Below, piece after piece: positions 47,843 through 59,800 of a DNA stretch of 64,000 bases. The position numbers and the translations under genes were made by a program. The number at the start of each line of letters is the position of its first letter. Position 1 is the stretch's first letter. The notes below the pieces were generated by a model that searched no databases, was not told where the DNA came from, and saw only the letters and a program-made list of their open reading frames with translations. Source of the DNA: Diphasiastrum complanatum. Its lineage: Eukaryota > Streptophyta > Lycopodiopsida > Lycopodiales > Lycopodiaceae. The stretch is from the NCBI GenBank assembly GCA_029204225.1, contig CM055099.1, positions 55,407,173 through 55,471,172 of the forward strand, in the 5' to 3' direction.

Positions 47843-48712
47843 CATATTGAACCTGATATCGGTTCAATGCGACAAAATGATATCGGTAGAGGAATGAACA
47901 ACAATGCGTGCGTTGATCCGATATCGTTAGGACGAGACTAAAATTTTCTACAAGCACACGTCAGAAGAGGCTGATATCGATTCAGCACGTCTGAATGAAT
48001 CCCACCATGCATTGTATGAGAAGGCGTGTGTCGATTTGATATCGCGAGAAATAAAGAAAACAAAATAACTAGTGAGTTCAGAATGAAAGATCACATAATC
48101 GAAATATAAAAAGTGGTGCCCATATTTGTAGCTAATTCTTGTTGATCACAACCATACATTTGTCAAATAATAAATTGAGAAACATAGCCTCTATTTCTCC
48201 ACCAATCAGAGTGAGGCAAATTTGTACCTATGCCGGAATACATTAAATAGTCTATCACTAGATTCTACGAATCATCATCAGCCCTGATCCTAGAATCTTA
48301 CCTGCGCCGAAATACATTAAATAGTCTAGCACTAGCCTCACCGAATCATCATTAAACAGATATTTAATGGACAACATCGAAAAATGTATACGAGAAAAAT
48401 TATTACAGACTCTCATCCTATTTAAGCACCGTAAAGATGAGATTTTTTCTTTTTAGAAAATGTTCATTCAGAACATTTTTATAAGGCGTTCATAATGCGT
48501 TCCAATATGTTTTCAGTGCGTCTCAGATATTGGATCGGCGCGCCTTTGGAGAAGACATTGATTTTTCACTTTGACGGCACGCGTCGAATCGCTATTGTAG
48601 GAAAAAAAGATTTTGGAAAATTTTCAAAATTATTGGAGGGTATTTTGCATGCTCAAAGCTTGATTCAATAGACTCTTCATACTATCCAAAGCTAATGAGA
48701 ATCTATCAAGTC
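47843..48712. promoter_or_regulatory. Putative divergent promoter/subterminal region of element B
   Basis: Non-coding DNA with several copies of a degenerate motif around GATATCGGTTCA-CGCG (47855, 47880, 47917, 47973, 48038, 48525). It also has a 65-70 bp direct duplication (48228-48295 and 48296-48360, sharing ACATTAAATAGTCTA and GAATCATCAT). The motif reappears at 54903 and 62100-62205, on the far side of the two retrotransposons. Confidence 0.45.
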
Positions 48713-49394
48713 TGTTAAAAATTCACAATTCTAGCTTGACTAGTTTTGGTCATATGACTTGTAAATAGTTAGATGGTCATGATGTGGCTTGTCCGACGTG
48801 CCAAATAGCATAGGATTCCATTCATAAGGATGTTCTCAAGTAGACCTAAGTGTTAGAACCTTTGGAATGAGTCCAAATTATGCTTAGATACAAGGGAGAA
48901 AAAATAGGAGCTATTTTTGGTAATTTTTGCATTGTTGAGGGATCTCCAAGATTCCAACCCTAACTTGGTAGGGATGAAAGATCCACCAAAATTAGCATTA
49001 GGGATAGGTTTAGGGCTACTCATACCTGCCCAAAACCGTGATGGATCATGTATATATAGGTGATGATATCTCACCAAAATCAATCAAGCAATTTCATGTT
49101 TTTTCTCTCATAATGGTGCAATTGCTCTCTATGTTCATAATTGTTTGAGTACTTGTGATTACTAATGATTATAGGATTGAATGTAGGTCTGGTGTACAGT
49201 ACTCAGACTGTGGGAGGCCGTACTTTCACACGTGTGAAGCCTTCTTCAAGGATTTGGGCCATTTAGTGAGGTTCAAGCATAGATTTTTGATGGATTTTGA
49301 TGGTTCAACTTGTGCTAATCTTATGAAATCATAATCTATTGTTTCCCTCATCATTTCAAGTGTTTTAGGATCCTTATTTGCTGTAATTTTTACA
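48713..49394 (+). repeat. 5' LTR of the intact Copia
   Basis: A TATA box TATATATAGG lies at 49051-49060. A perfect palindrome TTCACACGTGTGAA, centred on a CACGTG G-box, lies at 49225-49238. Confidence 0.96.
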
Positions 49395-50205
49395 TGGTAT
49401 CAGAGCCTAAAGGCTGAAATGAGCTAAATCCTTGGTTTTCATTCAATTTGATCACAATTTTTGATCTAAATCTTGTGTAGATTGGATCTTAGCATCTAGT
49501 ATTGATTCTAGAACTCAAAGTGAGTCAAATACATTGGAGATTGGTGTTGTGTGACTTCATTTGCAGGTGTTTAGGTGTCTAAAACCAGAGGCAAAGTTGA
49601 ATTCAATTCACATTACCAAGATAGCAAGTTTTGCTTGCTCCAAGCATTGATTTCTAAGCAAGTTTTGGAGGTGATTTCATAGAGGAGGATTTCTAGCATT
49701 CAAGGAGAGGGAAGATCAGAGTTTTGGGGACTCTTCAAGGCTGTTCTAAGGTGTAGTAGACACCTCCTAAAGTAATTTAGGTTCAGTCCAACCATTGCTT
49801 GACTTATGCACCAAATTAGATCAATTTTTCATCAATTTTGATCATTTTTTGCTTGTGATTGGATAGTAGATTGTTTTGCATCCTCATTAAGTTCCATTTA
49901 GATCTTTTACAAGTGATTTTGGAAGTATATTAGGTTGCTGAAATTCACTCTTGATCAGATCATTTGGAAGCTTTAATGTTCTTTATAGAAAGAGGGGCAA
50001 TTCTACTAGTATTGTCTACTTCAATCAAGCAAGTGCATTGTTTCTAGTATTCTATGATTTGATTTTGTTAGAGATCATTCTTAGATCTTTATAGGAAGTC
50101 TATTACTGATATTTTCAGGTCCCTAAGAAGTGGGATAAGGTAGACCTTCAATCAAATCAATAGAAGTAACCTTCATTTGTGTCAAGTCCTTGATTAGGAG
50201 ACTAG
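49395..50205 (+). other. Primer-binding site and leader of the intact Copia
   Basis: TGGTATCAGAGCC (49395-49407) fits initiator tRNA-Met. About 800 bp of untranslated leader without long ORFs follows before the Gag-Pol start. Confidence 0.85.
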
Positions 50206-53200
50206 ATGGCATCTATAAATGCATATCTTTTGGATACTAATGAAAGGCTCAACAAAACTAACTATTCCATATGGAAAGTTAGAATGGAATCTATCATGAT
50301 CATGCAAGATCTGATGGAAATTGTAAATGGTAAGGAGGGTGAACCTATTCATCCTCAAGAAAAAGCCAAATACATCAAGAGGTGCAATGTTGCACTACAT
50401 TGCATAAAAATGAATGTTGCAAATGAATTCTTAAGAGAGGTAGGAGATTGCACTTCAGCTCAAGATGCTTGGGAGACTTTCCAAAAGGTCTATGAATCCA
50501 AGAACCAAACTAGAATGTTAGCTTTGAAGAATCAAATCTATAGAAGCTATCAAAAGAAAGGAGAGAGTGCACATACTTTTGTCCTAAGAGTAAAGGAATT
50601 GAACAAAGAGCTAGCCTTTATAGGTGACCCTATCAAGAATGAAGAGCTTGTTCAACTCATATTGAATGGACTAAGCTTTGAATTTGACAATTTGGTTCAG
50701 GGATATGCAATTATGGGTAAGCTACCGATACTTGAAGAACTCCAAGGCACACTCATGGCCGAGGAATCAAGAAGGAGCCAAATGCAAGAGAGGATGGATA
50801 GGCTTTCCATCCAAGGTGGAGATGACCAAGCTCTCTTCACCAAAGGCAAAGGCAAGTCCAAAGGCAAAGGATCAACATTCAAGAAGTCTACAAAGCTTGA
50901 GGATCAAGAAGGACCCCCAAAGGCATCTCCATCAACCACCAAAGTCAAGAAGGACAAATCAAAGGTGAAGTGCTACTATTGTAGCAAGATGGGGCATTAT
51001 GCCTCGGAATGCTTCAAGAGGAAGCAAGATCAAAGCCAAGCCAACATGAGCAAAGAGGAGGAGGAGGAGAGTTCACATGAGGACTCTCTCATGATGTCCA
51101 TATTTTCTTCAACAAGCTTCAAAGGAGAAGATCCTTGGTGGATTGACTCGGGTGCTAGTTCACATATGACTAGTAAAAGGGAGTTTTTCTCTTCTCTCTT
51201 ATCTTATGATGGACCTATAAAGTCTATCTATACAGCAAATGATGAAGCTTGTAAGATTGAAGGAGTTGGTAGCATTCCCCTTTGCTTAGGATCTTCCAAA
51301 AAGATCAACATAGAAGGTGTTTTGTACATTCCTACAATAACAAAGAATCTACTAAGTGTTGGCCAAATGGTAGACAATGGTTTCAATGTTGACTTTGCTT
51401 CAAATGAATGTTTCATCAAGAAGAAGGGTAAGATAGTGGCTAAGGGCACTAGACTTGGCAAACTTTATAAGCTGGATGCATTTGTGGATACTAATGTTGT
51501 CATGTTGGCCGAGAAGAGCAAGATATCTACCTTTACTTTATGGCACAAAAGACTTGGACATGTCAACTCGGGTTCCATGGAGGCTATGATCAAGGAGGAG
51601 TATGCTTTAGGCCTACCAAGGTCTATTGGGAAGGAAGACAAGGTTTGTGAAGCTTGTGCCTTATCCAAGGCACATAAGAAGGTGTTTCCTAACTCCATCA
51701 CAAAGTCATCTCATCCTCTTGAACTCATACACTCGGATGTGCACATTGCTAGCACCAAATCTAATGGAGGTTCATCCATGTTTTTAACCTTCATTGATGA
51801 CTACTCAAGATATTGTTGGGTGTTCTTACTTTCCTTCAAGTCTCAAGTATTTGATACTTTTGTAAAGTTCAAGTTGTTTGTGGAAAAGCATCATAATCAT
51901 AGCATCAAGATTCTTAGAAGTGACAATGGTGGAGAATTCATCTCCAATGAGTTCAAGGCATTTTGTGAGGAGGAAGGGATCAAGAAAGAGACTTCTTGTC
52001 CTTACACTCCTCAACAAAATGGAGTTGCTGAAAGAAGGAATAGAACATTATGTGAATGTTCTAAGGCTTTAAGATTAGATGCTTGTTTGCCCAAATCCTT
52101 TTGGGGTGAGTCTCTTGTATGTGAAAACTACTTGATGAATAGGGTGTCTTGCAAAGCAAGTGAAGGCAAAACTCCATATGAGATGTTGTATGGAAAGAAA
52201 CCCAATCTTAATCACTTGAAAGTTTTTGGGTGTATATGTTATGTGCATGTGCCATTGGAAACAAGAACCAAGGAGGATCCATCTTCCACAAGAGGGATCA
52301 TGCTTGGATATGCAAGCTCAAGCAAGGGCTACAAAGTCTATCTCCCATCCTTGAACAAATTTGTTGTTTCAAGGCATGTCATCTTTGATGAACATCATAT
52401 GCATATGCTTAAAGAAGGCTCAAGTGGTCCAACAATCAAGAAGAAGATGGCCGAGGAGCAAGATCTTGGTTTTGAGGAGGAGCTCATGGAGGAGCAAGCA
52501 CCAAACCCACCTATCACACCAAGGAGATCTTCAAGGGCAAAAGTGGAGCCATCAAGGCTCACATATCAAGGCAAAGGACAGCAAGTTGAGGGTATATCAT
52601 CCACTTTTTATGCTTTATCTAGTTTTGAAGAACCGTCTAATGTTGAAGATGCATTGAACTCCAAAGAATGGTATAAAGCTATGTTGGATGAGTATGATGC
52701 CTTGATTGAGAATGAAACTTGGTTGCTTGTTGAGAGACCTCAAAGGAATGTAATAGGATGCAAGTGGGTCTTCAAGCTTAAGTTGAATGCAAATGGGAGT
52801 GTTAACAAACATAAAGCAAGATTAGTTGCAAAAGGTTATGCTCAAGAGAGAGGGATAGACTATGAGGAAACTTTTGCACCCGTGGCCAAGATGGTCACAA
52901 TAAGACTAATCATTGCACTTGCATCACATTTTGGATGGATTCTATGTCAAATGGATGTCTCTAATGCTTTCTTGAATGGTTTTTTGGAAGAGGATATCTA
53001 TATGGAGCAGCCACAAGGGTTCATCAAGCATGGAATGGAGAACAAAGTATGCCATCTCCAAAGAAGCATCTATGGCTTGAAGCAAGCCTCGAGATCTTGG
53101 AATTTAAGACTACATTGCTATCTTATTTCACTTTCTTTTGTTCAAAGTGAATATGATCCCACTCTTTACATTAAGTTTGATGATGTTGGTATTGTACTTT

Positions 53201-54174
53201 TACTCATTTATGTAGATGACATCATCATTAGTGGAAATAGTGTTGATGGTATTGAAAAAATCAAGATAGATCTATCCTTAGAGTTCAAGATGGTAGATCT
53301 AGGGTGTCTTCACTTCATCTTAGGCATAGAAGTACTTAGAGGGTCTGATTTTATCTTTATAAGTCAAGTAAACTATGCTCAAAGTCTTTTGAAGAAGTTT
53401 AAGATGGAAGTATGCAAAAGTGTTGACACACCAATGGAGCAAGATGTAAAAGTGCCAAATGAAGATGATGAAAGATCCTTCATGGACATCACTTTGTTTA
53501 GGCAACTTATAGGTTCCTTAATGTGGATCACTATAGCTAGACCAGATCTTAGCTTTAGTGTATGTAGGTTGAGCCAATCCATGCAAAAGCCATTGAATAT
53601 CCATTGGAAAAAGGCTAAGAGGATTCTAAGATACATCTCGGGTACATTGGATTTTGGGATTCTATATAGAGGAGATGTGATTAACCTTCATGCATTTAGT
53701 GATTCAGATTTTGCAGGGGACAAGAGGGATAGGAAATCAACAAGTGCCTATTCAACTTTCATAGGAGAAGGTGTGGTTTCATGGCTTTCAAAAAAGCAAG
53801 AAACTATATCTCTATCTTCAACCGAGGCCGAGTACAAAGCTTTGACAACCACTACAAAGGAGGTACTTTGGATCAAGAGATTATTGGTGGAACTAAAGAT
53901 CATGGATTCAGAGGAGGAACCAATCATCTACAATGACAATATATCAGCCCAACACCTTGCATCTAACCCAATCTTCCATGCAAGATCTAAGCACATTGAG
54001 ATATGCCATCACTTTGTGAGAGAAATGGTGCAAGCCAAGGAGATTGCTTTGGAGCATGTTCCAACCAATGAATGTGTAGCTGATCTACTTACTAAACCAC
54101 TTCAAAAGACACCTTTTATGAAGTTCAGATCATCACTTGGAGTGATTAGTAAAGCAATGATTGAACCAAGCTAG
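50206..54174 (+). CDS. Copia Gag-Pol polyprotein, 1322 aa, intact
   Basis: Domains in order: DUF4219-like start (LNKTNYSIWKVRMESIM, residues 14-30); UBN2-type Gag (about 60-200); CCHC knuckle CYYCSKMGHYASEC (256-269); aspartic protease WIDSGASSHMT (DSG at 314-316); GAG pre-integrase HKRLGHVNSG; integrase with D511, D573 (RSDNGGEF) and E609 (NGVAERRNR), D-D-35-E; RT from WVFKLKLNANG with YVDD at 1002-1005; RNase H with SDSDFAGD, SSTEAEY and HARSKHIEI. The end, ADLLTKPLQ, is typical. It is one frame without stops or shifts, at normal length for the family. The ATG at 50206 begins the conserved Gag start (MASINAYLLDTNERLN). The product would form virus-like particles in the cytoplasm and carry out reverse transcription and integration. 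Confidence 0.97.
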   Translation: MASINAYLLDTNERLNKTNYSIWKVRMESIMIMQDLMEIVNGKEGEPIHPQEKAKYIKRCNVALHCIKMNVANEFLREVGDCTSAQDAWETFQKVYESKNQTRMLALKNQIYRSYQKKGESAHTFVLRVKELNKELAFIGDPIKNEELVQLILNGLSFEFDNLVQGYAIMGKLPILEELQGTLMAEESRRSQMQERMDRLSIQGGDDQALFTKGKGKSKGKGSTFKKSTKLEDQEGPPKASPSTTKVKKDKSKVKCYYCSKMGHYASECFKRKQDQSQANMSKEEEEESSHEDSLMMSIFSSTSFKGEDPWWIDSGASSHMTSKREFFSSLLSYDGPIKSIYTANDEACKIEGVGSIPLCLGSSKKINIEGVLYIPTITKNLLSVGQMVDNGFNVDFASNECFIKKKGKIVAKGTRLGKLYKLDAFVDTNVVMLAEKSKISTFTLWHKRLGHVNSGSMEAMIKEEYALGLPRSIGKEDKVCEACALSKAHKKVFPNSITKSSHPLELIHSDVHIASTKSNGGSSMFLTFIDDYSRYCWVFLLSFKSQVFDTFVKFKLFVEKHHNHSIKILRSDNGGEFISNEFKAFCEEEGIKKETSCPYTPQQNGVAERRNRTLCECSKALRLDACLPKSFWGESLVCENYLMNRVSCKASEGKTPYEMLYGKKPNLNHLKVFGCICYVHVPLETRTKEDPSSTRGIMLGYASSSKGYKVYLPSLNKFVVSRHVIFDEHHMHMLKEGSSGPTIKKKMAEEQDLGFEEELMEEQAPNPPITPRRSSRAKVEPSRLTYQGKGQQVEGISSTFYALSSFEEPSNVEDALNSKEWYKAMLDEYDALIENETWLLVERPQRNVIGCKWVFKLKLNANGSVNKHKARLVAKGYAQERGIDYEETFAPVAKMVTIRLIIALASHFGWILCQMDVSNAFLNGFLEEDIYMEQPQGFIKHGMENKVCHLQRSIYGLKQASRSWNLRLHCYLISLSFVQSEYDPTLYIKFDDVGIVLLLIYVDDIIISGNSVDGIEKIKIDLSLEFKMVDLGCLHFILGIEVLRGSDFIFISQVNYAQSLLKKFKMEVCKSVDTPMEQDVKVPNEDDERSFMDITLFRQLIGSLMWITIARPDLSFSVCRLSQSMQKPLNIHWKKAKRILRYISGTLDFGILYRGDVINLHAFSDSDFAGDKRDRKSTSAYSTFIGEGVVSWLSKKQETISLSSTEAEYKALTTTTKEVLWIKRLLVELKIMDSEEEPIIYNDNISAQHLASNPIFHARSKHIEICHHFVREMVQAKEIALEHVPTNECVADLLTKPLQKTPFMKFRSSLGVISKAMIEPS

Positions 54175-54188
54175 ATAGTGAGGAGGAG

Positions 54189-54870
54189 TGTTAAAAATTC
54201 ACAATTCTAGCTTGACTAGTTTTGGTCATATGACTTGTAAATAGTTAGATGGTCATGATGTGGCTTGTCCGACGTGCCAAATAGCATAGGATTCCATTCA
54301 TAAGGATGTTCTCAAGTAGACCTAAGTGTTAGAACCTTTGGAATGAGTCCAAATTATGCTTAGATACAAGGGAGAAAAAATAGGAGCTATTTTTGGTAAT
54401 TTTTGCATTGTTGAGGGATCTCCAAGATTCCAACCCTAACTTGGTAGGGATGAAAGATCCACCAAAATTAGCATTAGGGATAGGTTTAGGGCTACTCATA
54501 CCTGCCCAAAACCGTGATGGATCATGTATATATAGGTGATGATATCTCACCAAAATCAATCAAGCAATTTCATGTTTTTTCTCTCATAATGGTGCAATTG
54601 CTCTCTATGTTCATAATTGTTTGAGTACTTGTGATTACTAATGATTATAGGATTGAATGTAGGTCTGGTGTACAGTACTCAGACTGTGGGAGGCCGTACT
54701 TTCACACGTGTGAAGCCTTCTTCAAGGATTTGGGCCATTTAGTGAGGTTCAAGCATAGATTTTTGATGGATTTTGATGGTTCAACTTGTGCTAATCTTAT
54801 GAAATCATAATCTATTGTTTCCCTCATCATTTCAAGTGTTTTAGGATCCTTATTTGCTGTAATTTTTACA
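54189..54870 (+). repeat. 3' LTR of the intact Copia
   Basis: It matches the 5' LTR along its whole length by eye. The minus-strand 76-codon ORF inside both LTRs has the same translation, as expected for near-identical copies. Confidence 0.96.
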
Positions 54871-54875
54871 AAGTC

Positions 54876-55030
54876 AAGCTTTGATCATTCATATTATCTT
54901 CCAATATCGGTTCAGCGTGCGAGAATAGTCTCTCTAGTTTTCACATTCAATATATGCACATCGATTTGCTATTGGGTAAAATAATGTCCATTGGAATTTT
55001 CTGAAATTATAGTGATTGGATATAAAAAAA
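54876..55030. other. Element B remnant between the two retrotransposons
   Basis: 155 bp that carry one clear GATATCGGTTCA-type motif (54903-54921). This links the stretch to 47843-48712 and 62100-62250. Confidence 0.5.
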
Positions 55031-55677
55031 TGTGAAAATTGTCAACATTTCCTTGTCTAGTTTTAGGCCAAAATTGCTAAAAATGGCACATAGTTTAGGA
55101 TCTGACTTTTCACACGTGTGAAACAGGTCTAGATATTCCTAGTAAGTGTATTTTTTCAGTATGAAGAAGTGTCAAACTTCAAGACCTTCGAAATGAGTCC
55201 ATTTTCATGTATTTTGGACATATATGCCAATTTTACCTATATAGGGCATATTTTAGGTAAGGAGGGTCTAGAGAGAGGAGAGAGAGTCATCTCTCTCAGC
55301 TATATATAGCAGGTAGGCCGTGGAGAAACAGGTTGGAGCAGATCCATTGTATTCATTTGCTTAATGAGAGATTTTTCTATTGGGTTCTCCTTCCATTGTT
55401 GGCATTGTGTAGTGATTGAGTTCAAGCTTTGTGTGTATGATCTTAGGTGCTTTCCAAAAGTGGTAGGCTGATGTATTATGGACTGTATAATGCTATTTTG
55501 GGCCGCACTTGATGTTTATGGAAGTTTCCATTTGTGATAAATGCTTTTTGATCAAGTTCTTTGCATTCTAGGTAGCATAGAATGTGTTGCCAATTCCTAG
55601 CTTATGTAGTTTGGAGTGCAAGCATTCAAGCCAATGATCTTGGAGTTTAGATCCACTTAGGATCTGTATTTTTCACA
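55031..55677 (+). repeat. 5' LTR of the gag-only element
   Basis: A TATA box lies at 55301-55308 (TATATATA) after a GAGAG-rich stretch. TTCACACGTGTGAA is at 55109-55122. Confidence 0.95.
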
Positions 55678-56850
55678 TGGTATCAGAGCTGGTTGGCTTC
55701 TATTTACAGTAAGTATTCCATTTTTGGTGATATTTGGATGTTTGATCAAGTTCTAGCATGATTTTGCATTGCTTTGTTGATCAAATCTTACTAACCTTTG
55801 TTTTGTGAGTTGAACTTGTGGATCAAAAGCATATTTCAGGTCTATTGAAGATCAGAGGCTGAAAAGAAACTATTTTGGATCAGATCATAACACCTAATCA
55901 TTTGTGATTGTGAGGCTTGTGCATATTCAATACTAACAATGTTCTTTTCAATCCTATTGTTGACAATCTCCATTCTTGGATGAACACTCTCCTTAAGTGG
56001 ATGAAACTTCTCCTTAAGTGGATGACAAATGCTCTTTTGAGTGAGTTGTAATTCTCCTAAAGGCTGAGCAAAGCTCCCATTTGGATGAAAGATCCCCTTT
56101 TTTGGGTGAACATATTGTAAGCTCCATTGTGAAGAGCATATTGTAAAGATTGTCATCAATTTTGGCATAAATTTTGGTGTACTTTGTTGAGCATGTAAGT
56201 AACTCTCCTTATGTAATTTGATTGGAGCATTTGCTGGAAGGTGTTAACCATTATGCAAGTGTGTTTTCAGGTTCTTAACAGGTTGAGGAACATTCTCATG
56301 TGAAGTGATCTTAGATCTACATCTAAACACCAAGATTTGACAAGATAGTGAAGCTAGTCTTGTGATTCACTAAGTGTGCTCATTCATTCACCTCTAAATC
56401 TTGTATTTATCACTTGCTGGAGTTTATAAACTTTTAGAAGTGTGGTTTACATGTGGTTTTACAGGTTGAATCAATATCTTAGTGTGGTGATCATATGTTG
56501 ATCAAGTTTGTTCATTACTAGGTAATTTTGGCATCCTAGTTTTGGGTATTTTCTAAGAATGCAAGTAACTCTTCACACCATAACTTGATTTGGTCACTTG
56601 CTGGAAAGTTTGAGAGCTTAAGCAAGAGTGTGTTCAGGTTGGTTTGATTTTGTAATCCATTCTTAGTGTGTGCAAAGTGTTGCATGTGTTTCAATCTTCC
56701 TTTCTATGCTTGAAAGCCAAATAGTTTCAAGATAGAGGTCATTTAGGGTTCTAAATCTTTTAAGATCTTCTCCTTCTTCATTTATTGAGAGAAAGGAGAG
56801 TGCTAGGTGCATTAGAACAGAGCCTAAGGACACAAGAAGATTTTAGCATC
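55678..56850 (+). other. Primer-binding site and leader of the gag-only element
   Basis: It starts with the tRNA-iMet-type primer site (55678-55690). The 1.17-kb leader is non-coding, with short imperfect repeats near 55980-56110 (CTCCTTAAGTGGATGA and TTTGGATGAA-like). Confidence 0.8.
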
Positions 56851-59800
56851 ATGACATCCAATGGTGGAATCATGTTGGAAGCTAAAGAGAGGTTAAACTC
56901 TACAAACTATTCAACTTGGAAAGTGAGGATGGAGTCTTTACTAGAGTTGAATGAGCTAATGGATATAGTTGTGGGAATTGAAGAAAGACCTCTAATTCTT
57001 CAAGAGCAACTAAATTTTGATAGAAGGGCTAAAAGAGCCTTACATATCATAGAGATGAATGTTACCAATGAACTTCTTAAAGAAGTTGGTAAATGTACTT
57101 CTTCAAGTGAAGCATGGAATGCTTTGAAGAAGATCTATGAGTCCAAATCCACATCTAGGGTTCTCACCCTAAGAAGGCAAATCTTCCAAAGTTGTCAAAG
57201 AGAGGGAGAGAGTGCACATTCATTTGTCTTGAAGGTTAAATCCTTGAATGATGATCTAGCATGCATAGATGAAAGCATAAAGGATGGGGAACTAGTTCAA
57301 GTCATGTTGAATGGTTTGCTTGATGAACATTCTAACCTTGTACAATGCTTTGCTATACAAAAGTCCTTGCCAAGTGTCAATGACTTGCAAGAGATCTTGG
57401 TGGCTGAAGAGCATAGGTTGCAAGCCAAAGGTGGTGGTGCATCAACACAAGGTGGAGATGAAGAAGCTCTTTTCACAAAGGGCAAGTTCAAAGGCAAGTG
57501 GTCCAAGCAAGGTAGTTTGGAGCATGGAAAGCATTCTTCTTCTTTGCAAAGTAGGAAGCAAGATAAGTCCAAGTTCAAATGTTTTTATTGTGGAGTGAAA
57601 GGACATTTTGCAAATGAATGCCATAAGAAACAAAATGCTAGATCTAGGTTGAGATCTAATGTACTTCTTGGAGATGATAATTGTTGTGCTAACTTGGCAA
57701 GCTTTGGTGAATCTATGGTCAATTTTTTGGATCCATTGGATCTTGAAGATGGACTAGTGCTACCTACTAGTCAAATGGAGTCATGTGGAGCTAAATTAGC
57801 ATCATGTTTGTACTCTTCTACTCATGGACTTCCAAGGCTTGGTGGTTCTTCAATGGTGCTAGATGGCAAGTGCAAAAATGGAAAAGGTAAGGAAGGAGCT
57901 AACTTCATCAATGGAGTTGATGAAGATTCTTCGTTGGAAGTGATTGTTGCTAATGACTTGTTTGTTCATATGGAAAAAGATGGAGATGCTAAGTGTCATT
58001 CTTTGCAAGAAGATGGTTGTTCTTCTAATTCTTTTCATATTGATGTATGTAATCATGTGGGAAAAGATGATGGTGCTTTGAGCATGCTTGAAGGAAATGG
58101 TTCTTTTACATCTTTTTGTGATAAAGTCATTTGTGCAACAAGTGGTGTCACAATTCTTCATAAAAAGAGTAGATCAAAGGTTTCTATCATGAGACTTGGT
58201 GAGGGAGATCACAAGTCAAAAGGAAGAGAAGTATGTGAAGTGTTCAAAGTAGGATGTACTTTGAATGATGTTTTTATGAACGATAGTGAGGAAGAATCAT
58301 TATCATATGACTCATTACCTAAATCATTGAGTAGAAGTTCATGTTTGAAAAGAGAGAGTACTTCAATCACTCTTATGTTGAAGGTACTAAGGATTCTTTT
58401 CTTGGCTTCTAATATTCAAGAGTCTTCTACTTCTTATGGTGCAACTATCAAGAGGGAGGTTTCTAACTTTTGTGGTGCTAGCATTAAGAGGGAGTCTTGT
58501 GAAGGAAAGGGCAATGGAAGAGTGGTTCTTGGGAAGATCCAAAGCATGGATCTAACATCTCTTCATCAACTCAAAGCATTCTATGATTGTGGTGGATTGT
58601 TCATTCATGGTCAAGATGGCAAAAGGTTGGTTGAAGAAGACTACATGGAGCAACTCAAGTGGCAACTTCTTCAAGGCAAGGGAGATATCATTGGTGAGCT
58701 TATTGAGGTTTGTTATGAACTCAAGAGGGCTGTTTTGATTAGGTTTGATACTCATCTTCACCTACTCTACTTCATGTTAAATGGAAATGTTGGAATCTAT
58801 CTTTTGGTTTATGATGGTGGCATTGTTTTCACTAACTATAGTGAAGGGTCAAATTTGAGCATTGATGAGATCTTGTGGGATCTTAATCATGTGTTTGAGA
58901 GGGAGTATCTTCAGAGTTTCAGATCTGAAGATGTTCACATATGCAAGATCTTTGATGTCTTATTGGAAGATCAAGAGGTTGATCTTGGATTGCTTCATCA
59001 ACACCAAGAGACAAGTGGCAATTCGAAGCTAGTGAAAAGCATCAAAGAAGAGACAAATGGTCAAGGCATTTTGGATCTGTTTTTACAGGTTCTTGAAGGT
59101 TCAAGTAAGGTCTTTGGAGCTGCAAGGAAGTGTCTTCTTACTCTACCTCACTTGCCTAATCTCATGTATGAACATTGTTATGTCAATGTGTTGAAATTGT
59201 CAAATTTCAATAAAACTAGTTCCATAGTTTTGCATCCTTTGGATCTTGGAGATGGAATAGTTATCATTGCTGGTTTGTATGATCAAGTACATGAATTCAT
59301 TCAGATCTTGAAAGGTATTGAAGTGGTCAATATGTTTTCTTTTGAACAAAGTTCAAGATCTAGTATTCTAGTGTTGGCAAATTGGCAACTTGTTGACATT
59401 GTAGGATCAAGCGTTGTGTGCAAATCTTGTGGAGGTACTTCAAGTATTTCAAGTTCAGGTTTTGCTCATTCAAATGGAGTAGGGAACACATCTTTTTGGC
59501 ATTCATTCACTCAAAGGCTTTCATGGATTGAAGATCTACAAAGGCAAGGTGGTGATGGAAGTTCATTCATGGAGATACATGTTGCATTCACTATATGTAT
59601 AGTGAAATGTGGAGGAGGCATGCAAACACTTGTTGATCACTTTCATTTACAACTTGTTTGCTGCTATTTTACAGAGAAACCAGAGATGGATACATGGAGG
59701 AATTCATTAATTGAGATTCTATGTTCTTTTACATGTACCATTTTTATGATTCTATGTAAAATTGATGTAAGAAATAGTGAAGCATCCTATATGGACACTA

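Larger units (their letters stand above)
48713..54870 (+). mobile_element. Intact autonomous Copia retrotransposon
   Basis: Two 682-bp LTRs (48713-49394, 54189-54870), TGTTAAAAATTC to TTTTTACA, show no difference by eye, and the 5-bp duplication AAGTC flanks them (48708-48712, 54871-54875). The primer site TGGTATCAGAGCC starts at 49395, directly after the LTR. A purine tract GTGAGGAGGAG precedes the right LTR. The single ORF is complete. All parts needed for transposition are present, so this is a recent and probably still competent insertion. It sits inside element B. Confidence 0.97.

Noticed and set aside
48853-49083. Minus-strand 76-codon ORF in the Copia LTR, repeated at 54329-54559.
   Set aside because: The same translation arises simply because the LTRs are copies; no coding features.
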